Shown here: one piece after another, positions 6,369 through 15,319 of the stretch
How the letters are laid out: the number at the start of each line of letters is the position of its first letter
Numbering within the stretch: position 1 is the stretch's first letter
Assembly (NCBI GenBank): GCA_039819085.1
Contig: JBCBSQ010000026.1
Span: forward strand, 1-27,937
Direction of reading: 5' to 3'
DNA from: MED-G105 sp039819085
GTDB lineage: Bacteria > Pseudomonadota > Alphaproteobacteria > Caulobacterales > Parvularculaceae
Length of the DNA: 27,937 bases
Program-made: the position numbers and the translations under genes
The notes under the pieces: model-generated
Seen by the model: the letters and a program-made list of their open reading frames with translations, nothing else
Told to the model about the DNA's origin: nothing
The model's database searches: none

Positions 6369-9300
6369 CTATTCGGCGGGTTGCGGCGCGTTCGACGACC
6401 CGCCGCCATGGACCAGCTCGTCCTGATCAGCATTGGCATGGCCGCTATAGGTCTCGCCGATCCGCCGATATGGACGCCCGCCCCATGTCCAACGGAACAC
6501 GCGGCCGACTTCGACGCCGACAGCGTAGAGCGCGGGGACCATAAACAATGAGACGAACAAAGCGAAGGCCACAGCGCAGCCGAGGCTGATGACCATCGGC
6601 CGGAGGAATTGAGCCTGCACGGACCTTTCGGCGATGAGCGGAAGGATGCCGACAAACGTCGTGATCGAGGTTAAAAGGATCGGACGGAAGCGCGCCACGC
6701 CGGCGTCCACCATGGACTGAACGGCGCCGTATCCTTCAGCTCTCTTGCGATTGATGAAGTCGACAAGCACGAGGTTGTCGTTGATGACGACGCCCGCCGC
6801 AGCTGCGATGCCGAAGATGGAGAACATCGCCATGGGCACGCCGAAGGCGAGATGGCCGAACGCCGCGCCGACAAAGGCGAACGGGATGGCGGTCATGACC
6901 AACAAGGGCTGCGCGTAAGACCCGAAGGCCACCGCCAGAAGGATGTACATGGCCATCAACGCCATCAGAACGAAGAGCAGGACTTCTTCAAAGAACCTCT
7001 GTTGCTCCTCGAAGCCGCCGACCGCGCCGCGGGTGACATCTGGGAACCGCTGCTCGAATTCCGGCCAGAACGTTTCTTCCAGATCGCCGAAAATCTGACC
7101 GCGGACATCGCCGTTGAGGCTCGCGAAGACCGAGACCGAGCGCACCCTGTCCCGGCGAAGGATCCGGTCGATACCAGGCGCGAACTCGAACTCGGCGACC
7201 TGGCTCACCGGAATCTGACGACCGTCTGGCGTGCGGATCCGAAGATTGCTCAAGCTGTCGAGATCTTCCCGATCCGCTTCCGGTAACCGGACCATCACGC
7301 GCACATCGTCTCCATCGCGCGGCAAGCGCTGCGCCTCTTCGCCGAAATAGGCCTGCCGCACTTGCCGGGTGACGTCCGCCAAGGTGACGCCGATCGATTC
7401 CGCGCCTGGCTTCATCACGATGCGGACTTCTTCGGCCGCCGAGGACAGATTGTCGCCGATATCGTAGGCGGAGCTGTAGGTTGAGAGCTTCTGCTTGAGG
7501 ACGTCGGCCGCCTCGCGCAGCGTGTCGAGATCCGGATGATTGAGCGCGATCCGCAGCCCGCTGTCTTCATCGTTCAGCGTGAAGTCGAAGTTGACCTCTT
7601 CGGCGTCGGGGATCGGGCCTACGAGTTCTCGGAGGCGCTCTGCGATGTCTTTCGTCGAGATCGTCGCCGGCCGGTCTTCCGGAGGCACCGTTCCGATCCA
7701 AGCCTGGATCCTTTGATCGGATGCGACGATTGAAGCGCCTTTCATAAGCCCGTCCGGCAATTCCGGATGCTGGCGTATCTTCTCCTCGGTCAGGACGTTG
7801 ACGCCGTTTTGGAGTTGATCGCGCACTTGGAGCGTTCTGGAGAAGGGCGTGCCGTCCGGCAATTCGATCGTGACTTGAATCAAGTCGCCCTCGATTTCGG
7901 GCATGAAGCGGAAGGGCGCGTAGCCGTTGTTCACCAGCGACACGGCGATCATGAAAAAGGAGACAAACAGCGCGATGGTCGCGTAGCGGAATCTAAGCGC
8001 GAGCTCCAAGACCGGTTTGTAAACATTGTTTGCGAACCAAAGCAGGCTGTCGGCGATCGCTCTTTGGAGTTTCAGAAGCCGCCCGTTCAGCCCCTCGAAT
8101 TTTTGCGGCTTCATGTGCGAAAGGTGCGCCGGCAAGATCAGCATCGACTCGATCAAGGAGAAGGTCAGCGCCGCGATCACGACATAGGTGATTTGTTCGG
8201 TGAATGTGCGTGTAGCGCCCGTGAGGAAGGCCCAGGGGAGGAAGGCGATGATCGTCGTGAGCACCCCGAAAACAACCGGCTTCAAAACCAGCTGAGTGCC
8301 GACAATGGCCGCATCGATCCCCTCGCGGCGGCCGCTTTCGACCTCCTTATGTATGTTCTCCCCCACGATGATCGCATCATCGACGACCACGCCGATCACA
8401 AGCAAAACGGCGAACAGCGACAGGATATTAAACGAGACGCCGAACAGCGGCATCAGCATGACGCCGCCGGCGAAGGCGGTGATGATGCCGATCGTCACCC
8501 AGAAGGCCACAATCGGCCGGAGGAAGAGGACCAACACGATCAAAACCAGCGTCGCGCCGAGCAGGGCGGAGCTGCCGATCGTGTTCATGCGGTCTTTGAA
8601 GATCTCTGAATCGTCCCAAAGCACATCGATCGAGATGGCTTCCGGAAGTTCGGTCTTTGAATTCTCGATATATTCCTTGAACCCGTCAGCGTAGTTCACG
8701 ATGTCCATCTTGTCGGGCGAGACGACAAAAACGAACGCCGTGGGCTGGTTGTCGTGGATCGCTTCAAGATTGGAATCGACGAAGCCGTCGATCACAGTCG
8801 CTATGTCGGAGACCCGCACGACGCCCGCCGCAATGCTCTGCGAAACGACGATGTCACCGAACTGGTCCGCGGTGTCCGCCAAGTTCCGCGCCTGGATCGC
8901 GACATCGCCGGTTTCTGTTTGCACGCGCCCGCCTGAGGAGTTCAGCGACGAGCGACGGATCGCGTCGGCGACGTCGGAAAAAGTCAGTCGGTAGCGTCGC
9001 AGGGTTTCTTCAGAAATCTCAATCGAGACCTCTTCGTTCAGAACACCTTGAACGACGGCGAGCTCGCCGCCGGGAAGGGCGGCGATGTCATCGCGCACGC
9101 GGTCGCCAATACGCTTGAGCGTCCGCTCGTCGACATCGCCATGAACGGCCATGCCGAAGTACCAGTTCCGGCCCTCCCACCGCGTGACCTGAGGCCGGAA
9201 CGCCGACTGGGGCAGATTGTTGATCTGATCGACGCGCAGTTTGACCTCGTCGATGAACTCGTCCTTGTCGATGTCGTCACGTCCGCGAACATTGACCACC

Positions 9301-9569
9301 GCCGATCCCTCGGTGGCGACCGACGTGATGCGGTCGAGACCGTCAATGTCGGCGACCGCTTCTTCGATCCGCGTGATCAGCTGCTCTTCGACCTCTTGCG
9401 GCGAAGCGCCTTGCCAGGTGATTTGCACCGTCGCGCCGGAAACGGCGACGGTCGGGAACATCTCTCGTTCCATTCGACTGAAGCCCACCACGCCGCCGAC
9501 AAAGGCGACGATCATAAGCAAATTGGCGGCGACAGAGTTGCGGGCGAACCAAGCGACGATGCCGTTCAT
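6369..9569 (-). CDS. RND efflux transporter permease (HAE1/AcrB-like)
   Basis: 1,066 aa, the normal size of an RND pump: twelve membrane segments with two large periplasmic loops (about 35-330 and 560-860). It exports drugs or other amphiphiles by proton antiport. The proton-relay pair Asp397-Asp398 in GVVVDDAIIVGEN is present. At the place of AcrB Lys940 in TM10 the sequence is VVINDNLVLVDF, with Asn930, as in the RND subgroup that lacks this Lys, so the relay differs from AcrB. The start overlaps the adaptor stop (ATGA, 9566-9569), indicating translational coupling. The C-terminus has a 45-residue polar tail. Substrate unknown. Confidence 0.95.
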   Translation of the reverse strand: MNGIVAWFARNSVAANLLMIVAFVGGVVGFSRMEREMFPTVAVSGATVQITWQGASPQEVEEQLITRIEEAVADIDGLDRITSVATEGSAVVNVRGRDDIDKDEFIDEVKLRVDQINNLPQSAFRPQVTRWEGRNWYFGMAVHGDVDERTLKRIGDRVRDDIAALPGGELAVVQGVLNEEVSIEISEETLRRYRLTFSDVADAIRRSSLNSSGGRVQTETGDVAIQARNLADTADQFGDIVVSQSIAAGVVRVSDIATVIDGFVDSNLEAIHDNQPTAFVFVVSPDKMDIVNYADGFKEYIENSKTELPEAISIDVLWDDSEIFKDRMNTIGSSALLGATLVLIVLVLFLRPIVAFWVTIGIITAFAGGVMLMPLFGVSFNILSLFAVLLVIGVVVDDAIIVGENIHKEVESGRREGIDAAIVGTQLVLKPVVFGVLTTIIAFLPWAFLTGATRTFTEQITYVVIAALTFSLIESMLILPAHLSHMKPQKFEGLNGRLLKLQRAIADSLLWFANNVYKPVLELALRFRYATIALFVSFFMIAVSLVNNGYAPFRFMPEIEGDLIQVTIELPDGTPFSRTLQVRDQLQNGVNVLTEEKIRQHPELPDGLMKGASIVASDQRIQAWIGTVPPEDRPATISTKDIAERLRELVGPIPDAEEVNFDFTLNDEDSGLRIALNHPDLDTLREAADVLKQKLSTYSSAYDIGDNLSSAAEEVRIVMKPGAESIGVTLADVTRQVRQAYFGEEAQRLPRDGDDVRVMVRLPEADREDLDSLSNLRIRTPDGRQIPVSQVAEFEFAPGIDRILRRDRVRSVSVFASLNGDVRGQIFGDLEETFWPEFEQRFPDVTRGAVGGFEEQQRFFEEVLLFVLMALMAMYILLAVAFGSYAQPLLVMTAIPFAFVGAAFGHLAFGVPMAMFSIFGIAAAAGVVINDNLVLVDFINRKRAEGYGAVQSMVDAGVARFRPILLTSITTFVGILPLIAERSVQAQFLRPMVISLGCAVAFALFVSLFMVPALYAVGVEVGRVFRWTWGGRPYRRIGETYSGHANADQDELVHGGGSSNAPQPAE

Positions 9570-10831
9570 TGGGCGATACCTCCTGTGCCGCCGACGGCGG
9601 ACGTCGAGTCCGCTTGCGCGCTTGTGTCGTTGACGTCGTCCGATCGATTGATGATCGTGCCGTCCTCGGCCCGCTCCAAGATCTCAATGCGCATGCCGTC
9701 GAACGCCGCCTGAATGGGCGAGACGATCGCAAGCTCTCCGGGCTCGACGCCTGACCGCAGGTAAGCGCCGCTTTCATCAGAGTAGATGAGGTCGACTTGC
9801 CGGATGCGCAGAACGCTTTCGTCCAGATCGCCGACAAACAATCTGTCCGTGCCGCGCAGCGCTGAACGGGGCGCCCAGATGATATCTTCGATCGTGGCGC
9901 CCTGGACTTCGGCCGAGACGAACAGACCCGGCGCCATTGGCGCTCCGTCGTCGGCGCCGGCGCCGTAGGGATCTTCCACTTCGGCGAACACGTTGATGAG
10001 GCGCGATTGCGCGTTGAATGCAGCCGCAGTCCGGGTGACGCGTCCGGTCCAGGTGCGCGGCAGGCCGGCGACGTTCTGGGAGAAAACGACCGGAGGGCCG
10101 GGGTTCTCGGCGGTTTCGGCGAAGGCCAGCGGAAGGCCGATACGGCCAAGCTCGTCGTCGTTGATCGGCAAGGCCACTTCCGCGGCGTCGGTGGAGAAGA
10201 CGCGGCCAATCGAAACCCCTGGGGAGACAAACTGACCGATGTCGACGCTTTTCTCGCGAACCCGGCCTTCGAAGGGCGAGCGGATCGCGGTCCGCTCCAA
10301 AGCGAGTTCGGCGTCCCGGAGCTGCGCCATTGCAGAGTCCAACGACGCTTGAGCTTCCGCGAGCTGCGGTTCGCGCCGCGCGAGCGGGCTTGGATCGTCT
10401 ATGCCGAGATCTTGCAGATCTTGCAGCGCGATCTCGGCTTCAGCTTGCTCGCGCGCCAGCCGCTGCTCCGCGGCCGCGACGACCGATTGCGCGCGCACAA
10501 CTGCGAGTTCGAAGTCAGCGGTTTCAATACGCGCCAAGGTCTCGCCCCGCCTGATGAAGCCGCCGTCCTCGAAATTGGGCGAAACATAGCTGATGCGTCC
10601 GCTGACCTGGGCCGACAAGGCGATCTCGCGGCGAGGACGCACCTCGCCTTGAGCTTTCACGGTAAGCTTGAGATCGGCTGTGCGGACGGGCTCGGCGAAG
10701 ACCGATAACGCTTGCGGCGGCTCGGTGGCTTCCTCCGCCTCTGGCGCGAGGGCCGCCAAGATCTGCGCGCCGCCCACGCCTAGCACGAGCAGAATGACAA
10801 TGGGGATCGCGATCGCGAGTATGCGGCTCAT
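9566..10831 (-). CDS. RND efflux periplasmic adaptor subunit (membrane fusion protein)
   Basis: 421 aa. A membrane anchor (about 5-27) is followed by a lipoyl half (IALSAQVSGRISYVSPNFED, about 70-100), a long alpha-helical hairpin (about 105-200, Ala/Glu/Arg-rich), the second lipoyl half (IRSPFEGRVREKSVDIGQFV, about 200-225), a beta-barrel and a membrane-proximal domain. It bridges the inner-membrane pump and the outer-membrane channel in the periplasm. There is no lipobox, so the N-terminal helix probably stays as an anchor. The gene starts 2 nt after the outer-membrane gene stops and overlaps the pump gene by 4 nt, so the three are one operon. The C-terminal 35 residues are Ser/Asp/Thr-rich and likely disordered. 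Confidence 0.93.
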   Translation of the reverse strand: MSRILAIAIPIVILLVLGVGGAQILAALAPEAEEATEPPQALSVFAEPVRTADLKLTVKAQGEVRPRREIALSAQVSGRISYVSPNFEDGGFIRRGETLARIETADFELAVVRAQSVVAAAEQRLAREQAEAEIALQDLQDLGIDDPSPLARREPQLAEAQASLDSAMAQLRDAELALERTAIRSPFEGRVREKSVDIGQFVSPGVSIGRVFSTDAAEVALPINDDELGRIGLPLAFAETAENPGPPVVFSQNVAGLPRTWTGRVTRTAAAFNAQSRLINVFAEVEDPYGAGADDGAPMAPGLFVSAEVQGATIEDIIWAPRSALRGTDRLFVGDLDESVLRIRQVDLIYSDESGAYLRSGVEPGELAIVSPIQAAFDGMRIEILERAEDGTIINRSDDVNDTSAQADSTSAVGGTGGIAQ

Positions 10832-10833
10832 GT

Positions 10834-12285
10834 TCAGGTCTCGCTTTCGCCGGCGCGGCCGGTCGGTTGGGCCGCCGGGACGGGGACGCCGCCGCCGAGT
10901 GCCAGATGGTAGGACACGCGATTGGTCGCTCGCGCGGCGCGCGCGGCGATCAGATTGCTCTCAGTATTGAGCCGCGTCGTTTGCGACTGAAGCAGATTGA
11001 AGATGCTCACGAGCCCGTTTTCGTACTGGCGAAGCGCGAGATCTTCAGCGAGGACGGCTTCCTCTAAAGCGCGCGCTTGTGCTCGAACCTGCAACTCGAA
11101 GGTCTGATCGGCTTGGATGGCGTCCTCGACCTCGCGCCACGCCGTGAACACGGCGGCGACATAGTTCGCGGCTGCGGCTTCCGCGCGCGCAATCGCCGCA
11201 TTCTTGTCCGCGCGCAGCGCGCCGCCTTGGAACAAGGGCGCGGCGATGGCGCCGACAATGTTCGCAGTGGTGCGGCTTGGGTCGAGAAAGTCGGAGATCA
11301 TATCTTCCGTCGAGCTCGCGGTCGCCGTGATCCGGAACGCAGGCAGCATGGCCGCACGCGCCGCGTCCACGCGAAAACCCGCCGCGGCGACGCGCGCTTC
11401 CGACGCGGCGATGTCCGGGCGGCGGGCTAGCAAGGACAAGGGATCGCCGGCGGAGGCGAGCGGGGGCAGATCCGGCAACGCGCCGGACGCGTCCATCGCC
11501 GCCGCCGGGTAGCGGCCGAGGAGGATTTCGAGGCGGCGCGCCGCAGCGCCCTTGGCGCGTTCCTGCGCGGCGATCGCCGCTTCCGACGTCGCGACTTGGG
11601 TCCGCGCCGTGCGGACGTCCAACGCCGTCGAGAGGCCGCGCGCGAAGCGTCGCTCGGTCAAGTCCAGGACGCGCTGGCGCGACTCAAGCGTTAGAATTGC
11701 AACGCGCTCCTGGGCGACCGCTTCATTCAAATCGATCCAAGCCGACGCCGTCTGCGCCGACAAAGACAGTGCGGCGGCGGCGAGGTCCGCGTCGGTTGCG
11801 GCGAGATCGGCGCGCGCGGCTTTTATGCCGTCCGCGAGCCGACCCCAGAGATCAGCTTCCCAACTGGCGGACAGCTGCGCCCGATAGGCGGGCTCGTTCT
11901 GGCGGTCCGTGACCCCGATTGAGTCGATGTCGATGAACTGGCTCGTATAACCGCCCGAGACATCCGCCGAGACCGAGGGCAGGCTCCGTCCGTAGACGGC
12001 GCGCGCGGTTTGTCGCGCGGCGCGCACATTCGCAGCGCTCGCCGCCAGCGTTGGGTTAGCGGCCAGAGTCTCAGACACCAGCTCGGCGATCACCGGGTCG
12101 TCAAACTGAGCCAGCCAGTCAGCCTCCGGCGCGCCCGCGGGCGTTTCGCCGGCGGCGTAGGCGTCAGGCGCGTCCGGCGCGGTCGCTTCGATATCGTTGG
12201 GCGGCCCCGCAACGACATTCTCGACGGTCGCGCAACCGGACAGCAGCGCTGCTCCGGAGACGATGGAAATTGTGGCCTTGGTCAT
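10834..12285 (-). CDS. RND efflux outer-membrane lipoprotein (NodT/OprM type)
   Basis: 483 aa. The signal peptide carries lipobox L-S-G-C18. Two TolC-like repeats follow: the first around LAANPTLAASAANVRAARQT with a YGRSLPSVSADVSGGY strand, the second around RRPDIAASEARVAAAGFRVD with AMLPAFRITATAS. This is the usual signature of trimeric outer-membrane channels that complete tripartite pumps. It is the first gene of the operon, an order (channel, adaptor, pump) often seen in alphaproteobacteria. The C-terminus is polar. The start ATG has only a weak ribosome site. No TetR or MarR regulator is adjacent, which is unusual for such operons. Confidence 0.93.
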   Translation of the reverse strand: MTKATISIVSGAALLSGCATVENVVAGPPNDIEATAPDAPDAYAAGETPAGAPEADWLAQFDDPVIAELVSETLAANPTLAASAANVRAARQTARAVYGRSLPSVSADVSGGYTSQFIDIDSIGVTDRQNEPAYRAQLSASWEADLWGRLADGIKAARADLAATDADLAAAALSLSAQTASAWIDLNEAVAQERVAILTLESRQRVLDLTERRFARGLSTALDVRTARTQVATSEAAIAAQERAKGAAARRLEILLGRYPAAAMDASGALPDLPPLASAGDPLSLLARRPDIAASEARVAAAGFRVDAARAAMLPAFRITATASSTEDMISDFLDPSRTTANIVGAIAAPLFQGGALRADKNAAIARAEAAAANYVAAVFTAWREVEDAIQADQTFELQVRAQARALEEAVLAEDLALRQYENGLVSIFNLLQSQTTRLNTESNLIAARAARATNRVSYHLALGGGVPVPAAQPTGRAGESET

Positions 12286-12311
12286 TGGCTCTTTTGAACC
12301 TCTCCGCTTCA

Positions 12312-12364
12312 GCGCTACGCCGCCCCTGCTCGACTGTCAACAAAGAATTATTGAAAATCAATAA
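12312..12364 (-). promoter_or_regulatory. Candidate promoter and operator of the RND operon
   Basis: On the minus strand a consensus TTGACA (12340-12335) is followed after 17 nt by TAGCGC (12317-12312), a poor -10. Immediately upstream is a perfect 17-bp interrupted palindrome TTATTGAAAATCAATAA (12348-12364), AT-rich in an otherwise GC-rich region and about the size of a dimeric repressor or activator site. Roles are inferred from position only. Confidence 0.4.
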
Positions 12365-12495
12365 AGGTGACTCAGACGTCATGCAGTGATCACTCGGCTT
12401 GCCTATACGGCGGAAAACTCGTTTCGGATGAGCCGCCGAGCGTGTATTGCTGCGATAGGGCGGCCAGAGCGCCGGCGCGCAAGGAGGTTTGCGGC

Positions 12496-13902
12496 ATGCG
12501 CGAGGACAGCCGAGGCGGCGTATCTTCGATACGGCGCGGCTCGGAGCGAGCGCGGGACTTCATCGCATTGACGATGAGCGTGGTGGTTGTGCTGTCCATT
12601 CTCGCCGCGTCCGGCGCGCTCGGCTGGATCGAGGCGGTCACCGCCGCCTTCATCGTGGGCGCGGCGGCGCTCGCTTACTACGTCGGATCAAGCTCGCCGT
12701 CAGTCGAAGCCCAAACCGTCGCTGAGGCGGCCGAGCCGGAACGAGCGCCGTCGGCGTCCCTCGACGGGGTTGTCGAGACGTTGCCCTATCCGTCCGTTCA
12801 TATCGACGCAGCCGGACGCGTCGCAGCGTCGAATGAAGCGGCCCGCCGAATTCTTCGGATACCACGCGGTCGTCCGACCTTGGCGTCTGCAGTTTTTCGC
12901 CGGCCGGAATTGCTTCGGATGATCGAGCAGGCGCTGCTCAGCGATCCCGTGGAGCCTGTGCAAGTCGAACTGGATCCGCGCGGCGATCAGGTCTGGACCG
13001 CGCGCGCTTCACGCCTGCAGCCGCCCTTCGACGGCGTCATCTTGAACTTTGAAGACCGAACCGCGGTTCGCCGCGCTGAGCGCGCCCGGGCGGACTTCCT
13101 GGCGAATGCGAGCCACGAACTGCGCACGCCGCTGACGTCTCTCTTGGGATACATCGAAACCATGCGGGGACCGGCGAAAGACGATAAGAAAAGCTGGGAC
13201 CGCTTCCTGAAGACAATGCACGACCAGGCGGAACGAATGAAGCGCTTGATACACGACTTGCTGTCGCTGTCGCGTATTGAATTGGACGAACATCGGGCGC
13301 CCGATACCGTTGTTGATTTCGCCATCTTGGCGAGAGAAACGGTCGATGCGTTGCGTCCCGTCGCCGCCGAACGCCGGATCAGCATCAAAGTGGAAGGCCC
13401 GGAAGAGTCGCTGAGGGTGACGGCGGTGCGCGATGAGCTGGTCCAGGTGGTTCAGAATCTGGTCGACAACGCCGTCAAATATTCTGAACACGGTGGCGAA
13501 GTCAGTGTTTCGTTCGGCTCGGCGGAGGATCTGGCGCGCGCCCGCGCTGTCGCCGTGCGGCAGTGGGAGGACGCTCGCCGGATGACCTTGTTCGCTGCGC
13601 CTGGCGAGGATTCCGCAGCGAAAATCTGGTTGCGAGTCGCCGACGAGGGCCCCGGTATTGAACGGCATCATCTGCCCCGATTGGGCGAACGCTTTTATCG
13701 AGCAGACGAAAGCCGAGGCGGAGCGATCGGGGGCACCGGGCTGGGCTTGGCCATCGTAAAGCACATAGTGGCCCGGCATAAAGGCGGCCTTGCGGTCGAA
13801 ACCGTTGAGGGGAAGGGTTCGGCGTTCGCGGCTTGGCTGCCGTCATGTGAGGCGGCCGATGTCACACATGTATCAAACGCACCGCCTATAAGCGCCGAAT
13901 GA
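12496..13902 (+). CDS. phoR: Phosphate regulon sensor histidine kinase PhoR
   Basis: 468 aa from the ATG at 12496, chosen because a perfect AAGGAGG lies 8 nt upstream; the frame is open to 12367 but that extension has no family resemblance. Two membrane segments (about 22-42 and 46-63), a PAS-like region (about 90-190), the dimerisation/phosphoacceptor box NASHELRTPL with His207, then HATPase boxes: N-box QNLVDNAVKYS, G1 DEGPGI and G2 GGTGLGLAIVKHI. A roughly 30-residue insertion sits between N and G1 boxes (about 341-375). It phosphorylates PhoB under phosphate limitation. It heads the pst-phoU-phoB cluster, 22 nt before pstC. Identity is secure because of this context. Confidence 0.95.
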   Translation: MREDSRGGVSSIRRGSERARDFIALTMSVVVVLSILAASGALGWIEAVTAAFIVGAAALAYYVGSSSPSVEAQTVAEAAEPERAPSASLDGVVETLPYPSVHIDAAGRVAASNEAARRILRIPRGRPTLASAVFRRPELLRMIEQALLSDPVEPVQVELDPRGDQVWTARASRLQPPFDGVILNFEDRTAVRRAERARADFLANASHELRTPLTSLLGYIETMRGPAKDDKKSWDRFLKTMHDQAERMKRLIHDLLSLSRIELDEHRAPDTVVDFAILARETVDALRPVAAERRISIKVEGPEESLRVTAVRDELVQVVQNLVDNAVKYSEHGGEVSVSFGSAEDLARARAVAVRQWEDARRMTLFAAPGEDSAAKIWLRVADEGPGIERHHLPRLGERFYRADESRGGAIGGTGLGLAIVKHIVARHKGGLAVETVEGKGSAFAAWLPSCEAADVTHVSNAPPISAE

Positions 13903-13924
13903 CACGACGCGTCTGCAGATTGTG

Positions 13925-15319
13925 ATGCACGTCTTCCATCAGGTTCCGATGGGGTGGCTGGCGTTTACCGTTCTGGCGGCCGCCGGCTTGACGGCGTTTC
14001 TCGTCGGCCGCGGCGCAGGCGACGCGCTCGCCGCTGACTCGTCGGCGCGGATGAATTCGCAGCCGAACTATCATGGCTACTATGTGGCCATGTGGACGGT
14101 CGTTCCGGCGGCCGCCTCGATCTTGGCCTATGCAATCTTTGGCGAGGGCTTCGTCCGCAGCGTTCTGGCGTCCGAGTTGCCGGATGGCTTTGACAGCTTG
14201 AACGCCTTCGAACGCACGCAATATCTCGATCGCGCGGCCGCAGCGCTGCGCCTGCCGACCACTGGGCAACCGCTTTTCGACGCCGTTGTCGCGCGCTACG
14301 GCGAGTTGCGCGGCGCGGTGAAGCTCGCTTTCCTTCTAGCGGCCGCTGCCTTAGCCGCGCTGGGATTTGTCTTATCGCGCCGACGAATTGCGGCGGATTT
14401 CCGCGCGCGCCTCAACGTCGAGGGCGGTATTCAAGCCGCCCTTTTCGTCAGCGCGGCGATTGCGATTGCGACAACGGTCGGCATCGTCGTTTCGCTCCTC
14501 TATGAAAGCTTCCAGTTCTTCACCCGCGTTTCGCTGTTCGACTTTCTTTTCGGACTGGAATGGAACGCCCAGACAAACACCGATTTCGGCGCGGTGCCGC
14601 TATTCTTCGGAACCTTCGCGATCTCGCTCATCGCAATGGCCGTGGCGGCCCCGATCGGGCTTTATGCTGCGATCTATCTGTCCGAATACGCGTCGCCGAG
14701 GATGCGCGGCTGGGTTAAGCCCGTCCTCGAGGTTCTCGCGGGCATTCCGACCGTGGTTTACGGGTTTTTCGCGATCCTGGTCGTCGCGCCGCTCGTCAGA
14801 TCGGCGGCGTTATGGATCAACGGGTTGCCCTTCACGCCGCCCGAACTCCTGGCGGCTCAACCCGCCAGCGCGCTCGCCGCGGGGCTGGTCATGGGCGTGA
14901 TGATCATTCCGTTCGTTTCATCGCTCTCGGACGATGTGATCAACGCTGTGCCGCAAACGCTGCGCGACGGCGCCTACGCCATGGGCGCGACCAAGTCTGA
15001 GACGGTCAAGCAGGTCGTCCTGCCAGCGGCCTTGCCCGGCGTGATCGCCGCTTTGCTGCTTGCCGTGTCGCGCGCGATCGGGGAGACGATGATTGTGACG
15101 ATGGCGGCGGGTCAGCGGGCTCAGATCTCTGTTGATCCAACCAGCGACATAACAACGATCACCGCTCAAATCGTTTCGCTTCTGACGGGCGACTCCGAAT
15201 TCGACAATTCCAAGACGCTGTCGGCGTTCGCTTTGGGCTTTGTTCTGTTCCTCGTCACACTCTGTTTCAACCTCATCGCATTGCGCGTCGTCCAGAGGTA
15301 TCGCGAGAAATATGACTGA
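13925..15319 (+). CDS. pstC: Phosphate ABC transporter permease PstC
   Basis: 464 aa from the ATG at 13925; a GTG codon directly before it is an equal alternative and no clear ribosome site decides. The core permease domain (about 190-460) carries the EAA-type loop AYAMGATKSETVKQVVLP and the PstC-typical GIPTVVYGFFA. The first 190 residues are an extension with two more membrane segments and a soluble stretch, longer than in E. coli PstC (about 320 aa) but common in alphaproteobacteria. Together with PstA it forms the inner-membrane channel for high-affinity phosphate import. It overlaps pstA by 8 nt. No pstS precedes it. Confidence 0.94.
   Translation: MHVFHQVPMGWLAFTVLAAAGLTAFLVGRGAGDALAADSSARMNSQPNYHGYYVAMWTVVPAAASILAYAIFGEGFVRSVLASELPDGFDSLNAFERTQYLDRAAAALRLPTTGQPLFDAVVARYGELRGAVKLAFLLAAAALAALGFVLSRRRIAADFRARLNVEGGIQAALFVSAAIAIATTVGIVVSLLYESFQFFTRVSLFDFLFGLEWNAQTNTDFGAVPLFFGTFAISLIAMAVAAPIGLYAAIYLSEYASPRMRGWVKPVLEVLAGIPTVVYGFFAILVVAPLVRSAALWINGLPFTPPELLAAQPASALAAGLVMGVMIIPFVSSLSDDVINAVPQTLRDGAYAMGATKSETVKQVVLPAALPGVIAALLLAVSRAIGETMIVTMAAGQRAQISVDPTSDITTITAQIVSLLTGDSEFDNSKTLSAFALGFVLFLVTLCFNLIALRVVQRYREKYD

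Noticed and set aside
6284..6655. An N-terminal extension of the M13 peptidase
   Set aside because: It would run into the pump gene and past the hairpin, and it would bury a clear lipoprotein signal peptide with its own ribosome site.
7767..8609. A 280-aa plus-strand open frame inside the RND pump
   Set aside because: It is Asp/Gln/Arg-rich antisense to conserved pump codons, with no motif of its own.
12334..12351. A Pho box upstream of phoR
   Set aside because: Only one CTGTCA half-site is present, on the side of the RND promoter. No second half-site follows at 11-bp spacing.
12385..12394. The 10-bp palindrome AGTGATCACT between the RND operon and phoR
   Set aside because: It is too short to stand out by itself and has no fixed relation to a recognisable promoter.
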